64,000 nucleotides of DNA from Symbiodinium natans (lineage: Eukaryota > Sar > Dinophyceae > Suessiales > Symbiodiniaceae): the NCBI GenBank assembly GCA_905221605.1, contig CAJNDS010002492.1, positions 1-64,000 of the forward strand. The letters are read 5' to 3'. A model generated the notes under the pieces. The model was not told the DNA's origin. It saw only the letters and a list, made by a program, of their open reading frames with translations, and searched no databases. The stretch's first letter is position 1, and every line of letters begins with the position of its first letter. A program made the translations under genes and the position numbers. This document shows positions 22,653 to 35,329 of this stretch, piece by piece.

Positions 22653-24431
22653 CCCGGAAAAGCACACCCTAAACCCCTATAAACCCTAATGACACCGGTA
22701 AAACCATACAACAAATCCTAAGAACCTGCAACAGCCCTAAGCGCCCTTAACCATTCACTCTACTTTGGAGTAGACCCTGGAAAAAAGTACATACTTCTTA
22801 GGTGTAAGTGTAAGTAGCTACAAATAGGACCTAAGAACAAACAAAAAACATTAAAGTATAGTCCCTCAACCCCTAGACCCTAAACCCTAAACCCTAAGCC
22901 CTAAACCCTAAACCCAGTTCAGGCTTCACTGCTGCAGCAGGTGGCGTGCAGGCCAGAATCCGCGGTTGATGAGGCCGATCCGCCCCCCGTACCTGAACCC
23001 TAAACCCTAAACCCTAAACCTTAAACCCTAAACCCAAAACCCTAAACCCTAAACCCTACACCCCAGGATAAAGCGATTTTTGCCCACCCGTTTCGCAAGC
23101 GATTTAGGGTTTAGGGTTCAGGGTTCAGGGTTGAGGATCCTGCAAATAGGGACTGTGGGAATCCCCCGAAAATAGGGGCCCTTATACTCCAATAGTTGCG
23201 TGCTGATGTTTATGTGGATTTTTGGGCCCTAGATTTTGCCACCCGCCTAGCAAGCGCGCTGCACGTGACAGTTTTGTGCAGCTGATAAGGTTTGGGGTTT
23301 GGGGTTGAGGGTTTAGGGGTACCCGCAAGCCCTAAACCAAAAGAACTGTCAATGACCTGTGACAAGTTTTGGGGCAAAAGGTCAGAGCTACAGCCCCAAC
23401 CCAGAAATCTGGTGTGCACACTAGTCTGGTTTTCTTAGGGGCTGAACACCCTAGCCCAAAAACATTGTTAACCCTTTAATTGTACTAGGATTACAGAACA
23501 AAAAAGGCGAAAGGCTAACTACCCAGTCCCTAAGTTCTCAAAGCACCTTTTACTTGTAATAGGATTACATCTAACCCCAAAGGTTAAAACCCTAAACCCT
23601 AAACCCTAAACCCTCGACCCTAAACCCTAACTACCCAGCCAGGACACATTATCAGCAGCAAAGGAATGCTGAGAGGTCCAAGCCTCGGCGCGACGACATC
23701 CTACAAGCGGGGCTTGCTCCCAATTACCCCGGGTTTAGGGTTTAGGGTTTAGGGTTTAGGGTTTAGGGTTTAGGGATGTCCCCCTTATACTCACAGTCCT
23801 TAATCGGGATTATCATAGGTCCCCACGAACCATGAAGGACTGTTAGTACAAGGGGGAACGTCCCAAGGTTTAGGGTTTACGAGGGTTAGCCAGCGCTGCA
23901 GCCGATCCTGAAACCACTCTAAGCTTGAACGCCTCTCAACACGAGACTTCCCCAAACAAGCCCCTAAACCCTAAACCCTAAACCCTAATCCCTTTTTTCA
24001 CAAGGGACTCGACTGCTGGTCTAATCCCTAATCCCTAAATCCTTGGCCCTTGGACAGCCAAGCTGCACTGTGTAAAGCATCTGACCAACCAATTCCTCAG
24101 TGCACGTGTCTGACACACATATCTATAGCTTGCAGACGACGGGTTTGCACCTTCCCTTCCAGCACTAGCGCCACGATGATGTCGGATATTCCCAAGAACG
24201 ATTATCGCGCTTATTGCTGTTATGGCTCCTGCTACTCTGATTAGGATTCCGCATCTGCATATTGCTGATGTTCTGACCGTGGTTCCCATTCCTGCTGCTT
24301 TTACTATTGCTACATAATGATTATATTTGAATAACAACTAGAGAAACGGATGCATAACACACATACATACATACACACACACATACAGTAATAACTTCGT
24401 CACATATATATATATATGATATGATATGATA

Positions 24432-24501
<70 letters not shown>

Positions 24502-24602
24502 CGTATTACGTATGCACATGCATGCACAACAGTACTGGATGTCGCACCAGCTAGCAGCAGCCCTCTCTTCAACCAAACTCCCTGCTGAGGTTTTTGAAGA
24601 AT
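22653..24602. other. Repeat-rich stretch
   Basis: Telomere arrays at 22868-22915, 22997-23062, 23588-23630, 23733-23772 and 23967-23990; the M1 element at 23773; microsatellites at 24357-24386 (ACAT/CA) and 24405-24501 (AT, AAAT). No exon recognised. Confidence 0.5.
23773..23866. mobile_element. M1-family element whose left end is fused to a telomere array
   Basis: The left arm GGGATGTCCCCCTTATAC follows directly on TTTAGGG repeats, so the terminal TT is supplied by the array. The right arm is AAGGGGGAACGTCCCAA. Confidence 0.75.
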
Positions 24603-24795
24603 TCATGGGTCCGAAGAACTGGGTCCGAAACGCTGGCGACTCAATGCTGCCCAAGCATCAATGACGAAGACCCGGTAGTGGAAGACTTCGGAGACTTCAC
24701 TGATCCAGCTTTCCAGGTCTTCATGGAAGATTTGTGCAGTGGCAGCATGACCCATGTCCGGGTCCATGTCCGACATCTCAGGACCAGGCTGTCGG
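24603..24795 (-). CDS. Terminal exon or small gene of unknown function
   Basis: The minus-strand frame ends at TGA (24603-24605) and is open for at least 63 codons. An in-frame ATG at 24774-24776 would give 57 residues including MSDMDPDMGHAATAQIFHED and SWISEVSEVFHYRVFVIDAW. The upstream edge abuts TTTAGGG-type sequence at 24796, as for other islands. It is one of the longest protein-like frames in the left half. No family recognised. Confidence 0.55.
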
Positions 24796-25286
24796 TAGGG
24801 TTTAGGGTTTGGAGTTTGGGTTTTAGGGTTTAGAGGGTTTTAGGAGTTAAGGGTCTACATATGGGGTTAATAGGGATTATTGAGAGGTTTCCGGGTTGCC
24901 TTAGCGTTCTTGGAGGTTCCCTCTACATGGTAAATGCACGTCCTACCAGCGACATGTCCCCCCCCCCCCCCTCCCCGCCCGCCCCACCTGACTGTTGGCT
25001 CTCAAGTGTCCTGATATTGAAACGCCCCGCAACGCTCCAGGCCTGATAGTTGCATGGTGGCTTGGCACTTCCTTGACAGCAACCCGGGAGTCAGGTAGAA
25101 AGCCTTTTGCAACAGGCTTACCACTTCGGCTCTTAGGTAGAAAGCCTAAACCCTAATCCTGAACCTGAGCTTCGAAACCTTAAGGGGTTTAGGGTCTAGG
25201 GTCACCTCAGACAGAACTGCCCCGATGTCTGTGTGTGAGGAAGCTTGGGAGGAGGACTTGCCTGAAGAGCTTGAAACCTTGTGGCT

Positions 25287-25470
25287 CTATGACTTAGTAG
25301 CCCAGTAACCATATTATAACAAGGGCACCCATTTTTTTGGTTGGGCACTTTATAAGGGAACCAGAACCTAAACCATAAACCCTAAACCCTAAACCCTAAA
25401 CCCTAAACCCTAAACCCTAAACCCTAAACCCTAAACCCTAAACCCTAAACCCCAAAAAAGGGTACCACAG
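25287..25470. mobile_element. M3-family element carrying a CCCTAAA array
   Basis: The left end TTAGTAGCCCAGTAACCATA matches the 47,232 copy. The middle is about 75 bp of CCCTAAA repeats. The right end GGGTACCAC is truncated before the terminal GGGCTACCAAG. Confidence 0.6.
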
Positions 25471-26267
25471 GTTCTATGAAGGCCTTCCAACTTGCCTCCC
25501 GAGCCCAGCCCGATGGCAAAAAAAACCCACGCCTGGGCAGATTCGCAAAGTGCGCCCGCAACAGCTAAAACCCTAAACCCTAAACCCTTTTGGACCCAGA
25601 CTCTGAACGTCAGCTGGCACGATGACAATTGCATCGACTTACTTCCAAGAACCGAAATGCAACATCCAAGAACATCAAGCGATCTCAACCTCAAGACCTG
25701 CAAATCGACGAGCCCACGAAACATCCTCCAACCGGCATATGGACAGCAGCACCCCGTGATCATGCCACAACGTGTGAACCCTAAACCCTAAACCCTAAAC
25801 CCTAAACCCTAGAATCCTGCGGGCTGGAGGCCCGTCTCCAATTCCGTGTCCTGTGTGACTTCCTTCGGCGTGGCGGCGTTGAGGCAAGGGGGTGAGGATC
25901 TGAAGTTGAAAACCCTAAACCCTAAACCCTAAACCCTAAACCCTAAACCCTAAACCCTAAACCTGAGGTTGGGATGTGCGTAGAGGTCGTCCAGCTTCAT
26001 CTAGGGCTTCTACCTTGGACCCTTAAGCTTGTACCCTTGGGGGTTTTGGGGTCCCCTTTTTAAGGATCCCAAAGGTTGTATAAGGGCCATATTTAGGGTT
26101 TAGGGTTTAGGGTTTAGGGTTTAGGGATCAGGAGTATATTCAGGGGAACCTTCAGGGGTACAACCTTCGGGGTAGGAACCTTCATCGCTTGACTTGAGGG
26201 TTGCCAAGGTCGCTAAGGTTCCCTGCGCCCATCTCCTGCTACCCCCAAGCAGAACCCAGCCTCGGTA

Positions 26268-26433
26268 GCGCAGTAAGCATCTTATATTAAGGCTTACCCT
26301 CTTTGTGGGGTTGGTTACTTGTATAAGGGAACCCAGAATCCAAAAACAAGGGCAAAGGGTTAGGGTTTAGGGTTCAGGGTTCAGGGTTCAGGGTTTAGGG
26401 TTTAGGGTTTAGGGTTTACCACTGGGCTACCAA
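26268..26433. mobile_element. M3-family element carrying a TTTAGGG array
   Basis: Left CTCGGTAGCGCAGTAAGC and right TACCACTGGGCTACCAAG are inverted repeats. The telomere units at 26361-26415 lie inside the element, just before the right arm. Confidence 0.65.
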
Positions 26434-27600
26434 GAAGCTTGAACAAAAACAGAGAATCGCAAACAGGCCTCCGGAATCACAGAGACCTGATCCACGGGCC
26501 GCTTTGTCTTCAGGTCCTTGCAAAGACAGCTCCACAAAGGGCTGGGGACTCAAAGATCCAAAGGAAGGGCTCAAGTTATGTTGTTTGTTTTTTTTGCCAC
26601 CCGCTTAGCTGACCTCTCGGACACTCTGCAGGGAAATTGGCTGAAATGTCTGACTGGATTCAAGACCTCATTGTTTGGGTTTAGGGTTTAGGGTTTAGGG
26701 CTTAGGGTATAGGGCTTAGGGCTTTGGGTTCCGGGTTTAGGCTTTTGTTTTGCCACCCGCCCAGCACTCGGGCACACAGCGGGGGATACCTCAACCTCAG
26801 AGGGTCTCCACAAATTAAGGCATTGCGGGTTAGTTTCGGGCTGAATAATATGCACCCTTCCCACAATCAAGAGTCGCTGAACCTCAGGACCCAGACGTTC
26901 AGGCACAAACCCGCAAGTACTCCATTCGGCCTTTTTTGGGGGGGATCCAGGGGCCTCTACACAATCATGTGTACCGATTTCGCTGGAAGTCTAGGAATAA
27001 CCACCCTTCCACAATCATAGGCTGTTACACGCTCAGGACCATCTCCAGTGTACGCCTGTATTGCCCTTGGGTAAACCACAGCAGACCACGAAACAAAAAG
27101 CACAAAGGAAGTAGCTTCGAGGTTGTGTAGGCTGGAGGACCCGTCTTCTTACAAGACTGCTGGTCGTTATTCGGGATATGCTGCATCTACTCCCCTTGTC
27201 CTTCAACATCAACCACCAGCATCTAGGACAGGGCTGGGATGTCTATCGTTCGGGGAGCAGGTCGACCCGAACGGCTGGTTGAAAAGACCATTGTCCCTAT
27301 GGTGGGTGCCGGCCAGCATGCACTGAACCCATGGACTGATAAGGGTGCCATGGCCCATCTCATGCCTCGAGTAGTGCGCGGTTGGGGTTCTTGGCTCTCT
27401 GTGCCGAGTTGCAGTGGACGCTAAAAATGCAATAAGCGCGCGGTTGCTGAAGCTACAGTGGGCACCAATTCCGAACCCTTGGCGCTGGGTGGCGCTTTGC
27501 TGCAGATTGCCCATTGACGACTCGAAGGGTGAAGTTTGAAGCCACGCGCGCGTTGCTGTTCGAGTGGCCTGTGTTTGCTTGGCTGTTTGCTCTGAATACA

Positions 27601-27710
27601 GTAGACTCCAGAAAGTTGGAGCATGGTTTAAGGGTGATTAGGGCTGGGATTCCCTTTAGTGTACCTTTTGGGGTATGGGGATAAGGATGTTCCAACTTTC
27701 CGGAGTTTAC
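27601..27710. mobile_element. M5 foldback element
   Basis: GTAGACTCCAGAAAGTTGGA at the left and TCCAACTTTCCGGAGTTTAC at the right are inverted repeats of about 24 bp with three mismatches. Single copy in this window. Confidence 0.7.
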
Positions 27711-27830
27711 CTTGGCTGCACTCAGGAGGGTAGCTATAAATTAAACTTTTAGCTGCCTTAAGAAGAAACCCAATAAACCCAAAAAGGAAAGGATCTAAAG
27801 TTACAGTAAAGTACCACAAAGTTACAGTCG
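27711..27830. mobile_element. M6 dispersed repeat, copy 1
   Basis: CTTGGCTGCACTCAGGAGGG, TAGCTATAAATTAAAC and AAGAAACCCAATAAACCC are almost identical to 46134-46245. It starts exactly where M5 ends. Confidence 0.75.
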
Positions 27831-28429
27831 TTCATACTAGGAAGCTAGGCAATGCCAGCTGACAAAGAGAAGTGAAACAGATTCCGATGAAGCTTCTCCC
27901 GGCGTGGATTCCTAGTGCGCATTCTCGCTCGAAGAACGGATCCGCAATGAGGAACCCTAAGCCCTAAACCCTAAACCCTAAACCCTAAGGAGCACATGCT
28001 TTTGGTTCAGCTGTTGCTCCTAATTGAGCCCGGCAGGGAACCTACAACGTGAAGTCAAACTTCTGGCCCTCGACCCTGCGAACTAAAGTCCTTAACCCCA
28101 AACATCCCCCCAGGAACATCAGAGTTGATGCCCCAAACCCTCAACCCTCAACCCTCAACCCTCAACCCTAAACCCTCACCCCTGTAGGCTGACAGAAGGC
28201 GGCGGGACCCTGAACCTGAACTCAACCTTGACGTCCGAGAATCCTCCTGGGACCAGGAAGCCGGCTGAGAGTCCACATCCTTGGGCAAGACTACAGGGGT
28301 GTGGGTTTAGGGGTTAGGGGTTAGGGGTTAGGGGTTAGGGGTTAGGGGTTAAGGGTTTAGGGTTTAGGGTTTAGGGTTTAGGGTTTAGGGTTTAGGGTTT
28401 AGGGTTTAGGGTTTAGGGTTTAGGGCAAT

Positions 28430-28660
28430 TATATACCATTTGCTTAAGAACCCCAAAAGAATATTCTTCTTTATAAGGGCAAGACTACTATTTGCTTAAG
28501 AGCCCCAGAATAATCAATAATACTCTTCCTTATAAGGGTAATACAGGGAGATTAGTTACTACTTGCTTAAGAACCCCAAAGATAATAACACATCTTCTTC
28601 CTCATAAGGGCAATACAGGGATTATTTTTCTTTTAACTTTTTGGGGGCCTCTTGAGCAAA
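28430..28660. repeat. Three tandem copies of about 70 bp, last end inverted
   Basis: TTTGCTTAAGAACCCCAAA ... CTTATAAGGGCAATAC occurs three times (about 28437, 28489, 28561). The block closes with the inverted CTTTTTGGGGGCCTCTTGAG at 28637. It behaves like an internally expanded inverted-repeat element directly after a telomere array. Confidence 0.65.
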
Positions 28661-29184
28661 TAGTTGGAAGGCGCTGGCAGGCTTCAGGGCTGAGAGCCGC
28701 CTGTGGCTGAGGGTTTAGGGTTTAGGGTTTTAGGGTTTTAGGGTTTTCGGGTTTTAGGGTTTTAGGGTTTTGGGTTTTGGGTTTTGGGTTTTGGGGTGTC
28801 GCAGACGAGGTCTGCGTAGGGAATGGCAGCCAGCCAGGAAAAAAAGAAGGGTGCAGCTTTTGGGTTAAACGGGCTACCCTGGGTCATAGGTAGGATTTTC
28901 GGAGCTCTTCAGAGCTTCAGGGGCTTGGGGACAAGGGGCTTGGGGGTGACACTCTTCTGGAGGAAAAATCAAATCAAATGTCCCAGTTCTTGAGGGGCCC
29001 GTGCAGTTAGAGTGGAATTTGGTGTTTATGAAAGCTCACCGCCTCTAAGTCTGCAAAGAATCCCCCCCCCCCCCCGCCCGAAAACTGACCAAGCAGCAAC
29101 AACCTTCAGCTCACCATTCTCGCCTGGCCAGAGAGGGTTTAGGGTTTAGGGCTTAGGGCTTAGCGGAGCTGGAGCCATCTATGC

Positions 29185-29336
29185 CCTGGTAGCCCCAATC
29201 ACAATATTTGAATAGAGGTACCCTTATTATTTTTATTTATTTTTATTTTTGGGAGGGGGGGGCTGGTTACTTTATAAGGGAACCTTGAACCAAACAAAAA
29301 AAGGAAAAGGGTTACCACTGGGCTGCCAAGGTGTTT
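29185..29336. mobile_element. M3-family element without telomere repeats
   Basis: CTGGTAGCCCCAATCACAAT at the left and TTACCACTGGGCTGCCAAG at the right. The interior TATAAGGGAACC and AAAAGGGTTACC is shared with other M3 copies and shows the uninterrupted form. Confidence 0.65.
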
Positions 29337-30930
29337 ATCCGTTAGGGGCCGGGGTCTAGGCCTTGGTGGGGTTTAGGGTTTATAGCTTTATAGGTTTATA
29401 GGTTTACAGGGTTTATAAGGTTTACAGGGTTTATAGGGTTTTTGGGTTTGTGGGTTTATAGGTTTTTAAGGCTTTTTAGGTTTTTTAGGCTTATATCTTT
29501 ATAGGTTTATAGGTTTATAGGGTATGGGGTATAGGGCTTAGGGTTATCAGCTCGCGCCTTCGGAGTTGATGCATGCAGCAGGAGCACAGCCTCCCACAAG
29601 CTGGCAGCTGGGGGGTCTTTGCTTCGACTCGGAGCTTGCTTTCGCTAGGTTTAGGGTTTAGGGTTTAGGGTTTAGGGTTTAGGGTTTAGGGTTTAGGGTT
29701 TAGGAGCTGGCCAGAGAGCTGGGGCCCCAAACTTCAACCCTTGGAAGGTTGCCCAGCATCCACGCATCGGTAGCCCTAGAGATCGAAGGGAGTCGGCCGT
29801 CTCTGCAAGTTGACTTAGAGTTCTCAAGTCCGAACCACGACGCAGAGAGCCCCTGCCTGCCATAGCGAGGCGTAGTCTGGGGGCCCGCTGTGGACGAGGA
29901 TTCGTGTGAATCCTAAATGCTACGAATGCTACGCTGCTGCCGTCTCGTCACGTGAAGCATGGGCATGCGCGATTCATGCTGACTTTCATGTATTCCTCAT
30001 GACGTCTGACTTTGCTCTGCTTGTTGCACATATCAGACTCTTTTCTCAAGTTCCCATGCTGTTGGCCTGGGTGCCCATTCCAAGCTGCGAAGAGCAGGAT
30101 CGAGCAAAATGCAGTGCAGTTCGCCACTGACATGGTCTGCTTGCGCGATACCAGTACAGTCCATGGCAGGTTTGCCACCCTCGGGAGTTGACAGGTCTCA
30201 CCATGTCGCACCCAAAAACTTCTGTTCCAGATTAAGGCGTAAGCGCATGATGGCGTGATGAACTCGTTGTTTTGTCTTCAACGGCCCAGGTCCTCAGGCT
30301 AGGTCAGCAGTGCTTCAGCAAGTGAAACGATTTTTTCGCACTCCTCGCTGGAGAGGCCTCATCCACAGGGATATCTACAACCCGAATATGGGGGGACTCA
30401 GTGCTTAGAATAAGGGTCTTGGGATGTTATTAACGTAGAGTTATAACCGGGCCATAAGGGGATAGATGCGTAATTCTTCCGACCCCTTTGTTGGCCCCCA
30501 TCTCTGATGACCCTGAGCCCCTGTAGGCTGCACAACTTAGTTGCGGTTTAGGGCTTAGGGGACTAAGGCTAAGGCTTCTGAGGTTCTTTTTTTTCGCGGC
30601 CAGCCAATCCGGAGAGGTTTGGGTTCGTTGGGCCTGTGTCAGGCTAGAAATCCTAAACTCTGACATCCACCCTAAACCCTAACCCTAAACCCTGAACCCT
30701 TTTGCATCCGGGCTTGGGCAATCGGCCGGGGATGGAAGTCACCAATATCTAACTCTAAACCCTAAACCCTAAACCCGAAAAAGTACCCTGTCTAGACAGG
30801 CACTACGGGGTTGCAGCCTAGGAGGAAAGCCGTCACTTGGGGATTAGGATTCAGGGTTCCCTCCAAAGCTAAACCCTTCTGAGCAACGGACTTTGGAGGC
30901 TGCTGGCAAACATGCAACTTCTTAGAAGCT

Positions 30931-31027
30931 AAACCCTAAACCCTAAACCCTAAACCCTAAACCCTAAACCCTAAACCCTAAACCCTAAACCCTAAACCCT
31001 AAACCCTAAACCCTAAACCCTAAACCC
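30931..31027 (-). repeat. Interstitial telomere array (CCCTAAA)x14
   Basis: Fourteen perfect units. Its right neighbour is the exon-like island at 31095. Confidence 0.95.
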
Positions 31028-31094
31028 CAAGTCCTGAAGCAGCAAGCTTCAAAAGCCCACTGGACCAAGGCCGGCTCCAGTTCTGGGCGCCTTG

Positions 31095-31150
31095 ACAATG
31101 GTAGCATGGGGACAGGCGCCGCCCATATCTTCCACCTCATCTTGTAGTGA
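31095..31150 (-). CDS. Exon-like island
   Basis: The minus strand encodes LQDEVEDMGGACPHATIVKA followed by PR. The pattern (acidic helix, then a short strand ending in Pro-Arg) recalls the middle of RNA-recognition folds, but the match is too short to name. Confidence 0.4.
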
Positions 31151-31641
31151 GTTCGGGGGTTTAGGGTTTAGGGTTTAGGGTTTAGGGTCTAAACCCCAAA
31201 CCCGAAACCCTGAACCCTAAACCCGGAACCCTGGACCCTAAACCCTCCTTTAACCTTTTTGACTCCGATGACGCAACCCAAAACCCAACCCTAAACCTTT
31301 CTCGCATTCTTTAAAGTTTGAGGGGGGGTCCGAGGTGGTCTTGGGATGAACCTTTCAAGGTTCAGGACCTTTTGGGACATCAAAACCCTAAACCCTAAAC
31401 CCTAAACCTTTTGGGACATCAACGGGCATGGGCCCTAAAGGGTTTAGGGGGTGCAGCCCTGCGGTGCGAACCCCGTCAAGCCGGGGTGCCTGCCTTATCC
31501 GGGGTGTGTGTGCACATCGCGGGGAACAAGGTGCGTACCCAATTCCCTAAACCCTAAACCCTAAACCCTAAACCCTAAACCCTAAACCCTAAACCCGAAA
31601 CCCTAAACCCTAAACCCTAAACCCTAAACCCTCATTCTTGA

Positions 31642-31752
31642 CTAAGAACCAGCAAGCTTCAAAGTGAGGGCCCTGGCATTTCCAGGATCGTCATCCACGA
31701 AGAGAAGCTTCGAGGCGGGGAGGCCTCTGGGCAGGTGCGGGAGATGCAGAGG
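31642..31752 (-). CDS. Terminal exon with HAD-phosphatase-like motif
   Basis: The minus-strand frame ends at TAG (31642-31644). It reads HLPRGLPASKLLFVDDDPGN and then ARALTLKLAGS. FVDDDPGNARAL matches the late acidic motif of HAD-type phosphatases (hydrophobic strand, DD, Asn), which binds the metal in that family. The rest of the domain would lie in upstream exons that were not identified. Flanked by a telomere array on the downstream side. Confidence 0.5.
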   Translation of the reverse strand, partial: PLHLPHLPRGLPASKLLFVDDDPGNARALTLKLAGS

Positions 31753-32474
31753 TTTAGGGTTTAGGGCGGTTTTAGCTTCTTTTTGATATAATACGTGTAT
31801 ACATAAATAAATAATTCCATAAATATAAAAAACAAATAAATAAATAAATAAATAAATAAATATACAAATATATAAAAAATAAATATATATATATATATAT
31901 ATAATATATAAAGAAGAGAGAGAGAGAGAGATAGATTTCATATCATCGTGCAATATTGTTTGGGGGTTAGAGTATGAGTTACATTACCCACAACCTCGGC
32001 TTCACTGTGGCTCCGTTTTTCACAAGACAGAAACCCAAAGGGCACTTTGCCACTCGTCTAGCACCGCTCCATGGGGCTACCGCGCAGATGGAGGAGATCT
32101 CCATTCGTGCTAGTTCGGGTTTACGGTTTGGGTTTTGTTTTTCGGGAGGGTTGGATAGTTCAGGCAACTTATGCTAAACTCAGATGGGGATGATAGGGGG
32201 CAATCAACTCCTTTTGTGCCCATGAACCCGAAGCCCTAAACCCTAAACCCTAAAAGCAGCGCAACTTGCCCTCTGAGGCACCCGTCGAAGCCTTTGACTC
32301 AGCACTACCCCAAACCACCAAACCTCTAACCCTAAACCCTAAACGTCTAACTTCTAGCCCTAAACCCTAAACCCTAAACCCTAAACCCTAAACCCTAAAC
32401 CCTAAACTCTAAACCCTAAATTAAACCCTAAGCCCTTTTGCATCAGGCCAAACCCCACGCCCCTGCATGAATAA

Positions 32475-32572
32475 GAGCTTGGCACCCGGCGCAGAGCTGC
32501 CAGAATGCGCTCCCGGACGACGGCGCTCTTTGGCACCTCGTCGCCTGGGGAGCGCGACAAAACGTTTTAGGG
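32475..32572 (-). CDS. Exon-like island
   Basis: The minus strand encodes SRSPGDEVPKSAVVRERILA and ALRRVPSSYS. Helical and charged; family unknown. An M1 element follows at 32602 on the upstream side. Confidence 0.5.
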
Positions 32573-32601
32573 CCCTACATTAAGAGTTTATAGGGATTAC
32601 T

Positions 32602-32697
32602 TTGGGATTATACTAACTTAACAGTCCTTAATAGGGATTCTAGTACCCCCTCTGACAACCCCATCAAGGACTGTTCGTATCAGGGGGAACATCCCAA
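32602..32697. mobile_element. M1-family element
   Basis: TTGGGATTATACTAACTTAA at the left is a shortened arm; the right arm is CAGGGGGAACATCCCAA. Inner blocks CAGTCCTTAAT and AAGGACTG are retained. Confidence 0.7.
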
Positions 32698-33594
32698 GGA
32701 TTATCTTTGGCACCCCACAGCTGGACGATTATTATCTAAGGCTTAGGGTCCGGGGTTTGTACCTGCAACCCCAATTGCCTGCATTTTCATGGGTTGTACC
32801 TAGGTTTTTAAGGGGTAATTACTACTAAACTGTAGGTAATTCGGGTTACAGGCACGGGCGAACGGGTTTCTAGGGTTTCTGGGGTTTGGGGATCAGGTGG
32901 AGGGGGTGTCTGCTGAGAGACTCTGGCTTCTTGCTTCTTGCTTTCGGCTTTCGCGAGTCTAGCTTAGGGTTAGAATTTTGACACACGCTCGCTGCAAGCA
33001 GTTCAGGGATTTAGGATGTAGGCCTATCTTGTATGCACAGAGAGGGACGGAGGAAGTATTGAAGCCTAAACCCCTCTGTTTGAACTCCTAAGCTTCATAC
33101 CCTAAACCCTTATACGTTGTAACACAAGTACAGCTCCGATATCTTCTACGACCCTCCAACATCCTAAGATCCCAAGTTCTCAGCTGACGCTGTCGTTGGC
33201 TCATTTGTGACGGGCCTGTTCTGGGCTGTTGTTTTTTTTTCTTGGGGGGGGGGGGGCTTAAAAACTCCAAGCACTTTTTTTTGAGCAGGGGCTGCCGCGC
33301 ACCTTGCCCTGATCCTTCAGCTGCCACAATGTTTGCAAAACTCCTAAACCCTAAACCCTAAACCCTAAACCCTGAACCCTAGAACCAAAAAGCTGCAGGC
33401 AATCCAAGGGAACCATCTCGCGCTGCACCCTTTTCTGCCTTAACCCTGAACCCCAAGCCTGAGAATCTTGCGCCGCCCTAAACCCTAAACCCTAAACCCT
33501 AAACCCTAAACCCTAAACCCTAAACCCTAAACCCTAAACCCTAAACCCTAAACCCTGCACTTTAAACTTTAAACCCCAAACCCCGCAAATCAGC

Positions 33595-33672
33595 AACAGA
33601 TGGGAGGCCAGGCCGAAGTCTTCAAATCCAAAGAGCAGCTCCGGATGGAAGAACCTGCTTCGCACCAGTTTC
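33595..33672 (-). CDS. Exon-like island
   Basis: The minus strand encodes LLKLVRSRFFHPELLFGFED and FGLASHLL. The plus strand is also open here, so the strand is chosen by agreement with neighbours. Function unknown. Confidence 0.35.
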
Positions 33673-33874
33673 AGGAGGGGGGGTGGTGCCCGTGTTCAGG
33701 GTTTAGGGTTTAGGGTTTAGGGCTAAGGGTGTTTAGGGTCTAGGGGTTGGTCGACTTCGGCCTTTTGTTTGCAGGTTGGTTGGGGTGGGTCTAGGGCTGT
33801 TGCGCTCTCGTGTTCGTGCGCAAGTCGAGGGTTTTAGGGGCAGAATATTGGCCTAAGCCCACATGCTCAATCCC

Positions 33875-34540
33875 GCTCCCTCGCTCCCTCGCTCCCTCGC
33901 TCCCTCGCTCCCTCGCTCCCTCGCTCCCTCTCTCCCTCTCTCCCTCTCTCCCTCTCTTCCCTCTCTCCCCTCTCTCTCCCTCTCTCTCCCTCTCTTCCCT
34001 CTCTCCCCTCTCTCCCCCCTCTCTTCCCTCTCTCCCCTCTCTCCCCTCTCTCCCTCTCTCCCTCTCTCCTCTCTCCTCTCTCCCTCCTCCCTCTCTCCCT
34101 CTCTCTCTCTCTCTCCCTCTCTCCCTCTCTCCCTCTCTCCCTCTCTCCCTCTCTCCCTCTCTCCCTCTCTCCCTCTCTCCCTCTCTCCCTCTCTCCCTCT
34201 CTCCCTCTCTCCCTCCCTCCCTCCCTCCCTCCCCTCTCTCTTGCTTGCTTGCTTGAGAGCGTGTAACCCCTGGTGGGGGTCGCCCCGAAAGGCACGCTTC
34301 ATACCGGGTCAGTCGGTGTGGACTTGGGGGTTTGGATGTGGTCGGACAACCTCCCCCCTCTCTCTCTCTCTCTCTCTCTCTGGCTCTCTCTCTTCTTCTT
34401 CTTCTTCTTCTTCTTCTTCTTCTTCTTCTTCTTCTTCTTCTTCTGCAGGGCTTGGGGGAAACCCCCGCGCACCAGGCGCGCCCGGAGGTGGCTCTCTCTC
34501 TCTCTCTCTCTCTCTCTCCCCCTCTCTCTCTTTGAGCAAC
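33875..34540. repeat. CT-rich low-complexity block
   Basis: 33875-34240 is CCCTCTCT/CCCTCGCT repeats, 34358-34390 is CT, 34392-34443 is TTC, and 34492-34530 is CT. Frames of over 200 codons here are Leu/Ser or Arg/Glu homopolymer-like and not genes. Confidence 0.9.
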
Positions 34541-35329
34541 AGCAGCAGACCCTAAATCCCAAATCCGCTTGAGGAGGGGTGAGGGGTCGAGTGCGAACTT
34601 CCGGCCCTATCTGATCTTCAAGCATAAGGCATTGGGTTGCAAATAGCTGCTTCACAAGAGGTCTTTGTTGCTACAAGTCTTTACCGAAACCCTAAACCCT
34701 AAACCCGAAACCCGAAACCCGAAAACCTAAACCCGAAACTAGTAGGAAGCTTAGGGTTTGGGGCTTAGGGTCGTCAATGAACAAAGCAGTGACTTCCCAG
34801 CCATGCCTTTCGAGCCCCACTTGTCTCAGGGCCTGGCAAGATCGGCTCAGGGGGTCCAAGAAGAACCAAGAGCTCCCAAACCCTCTTCGGGTTTAGGGTT
34901 TTTAGGGTTTAGGGTTTAGGGCTTAGGGTTTAGAGTTTAGGGTTAGGGCTTAGGGTGGTTGTTGGTTGTTATTGCATTCTTGTATTCTCATAGTGGCGTA
35001 CTAATATATTGTTCCATTATTCTTGTACTAGTATATTGCTATATGACTACATTGTCATATTTTTTGCGGTACTAGTTGACATATACAATTCCTTTATTCT
35101 TATGCTATTATATGATTGTCTTCTTGGACTTCTTGGAATACATTTGGGTGTCTCTGCATTCGCCCTTCTAGCAAGGGTGGCTTTCTGTCGGTTACTCAAA
35201 GCGCTCAAGGGTATAGGGACTGAACAAGTACGTCAGAACTCCTACGGGCCCAGGGGGTTTAGGCTTTACAGTTTGGGCTGCGCTGGCTTGGCCATGCTCA
35301 AGGGGAAGACCCGATGCCCGAAACCCTGG

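Larger units (their letters stand above)
24796..31094. other. Repeat-rich stretch without called genes
   Basis: Telomere arrays at 25378-25452, 25783-25812, 25912-25962, 26096-26125, 26361-26415, 27963-27987, 28346-28425, 29649-29703 and 30931-31027; M3 elements at 25287, 26268 and 29185; M5 and M6 at 27601-27830; a local tandem element at 28430-28660; oddly spaced GGTTTATA units at 29370-29530. Frames at 25215-25290 (plus) and 25840-25905 look weakly coding but were not called. Confidence 0.45.

Noticed and set aside
33810-34555. Leu/Ser-rich and Arg/Glu-rich frames of up to 230 codons
   Set aside because: They arise from CT and TTC microsatellites; no complexity, no start context.
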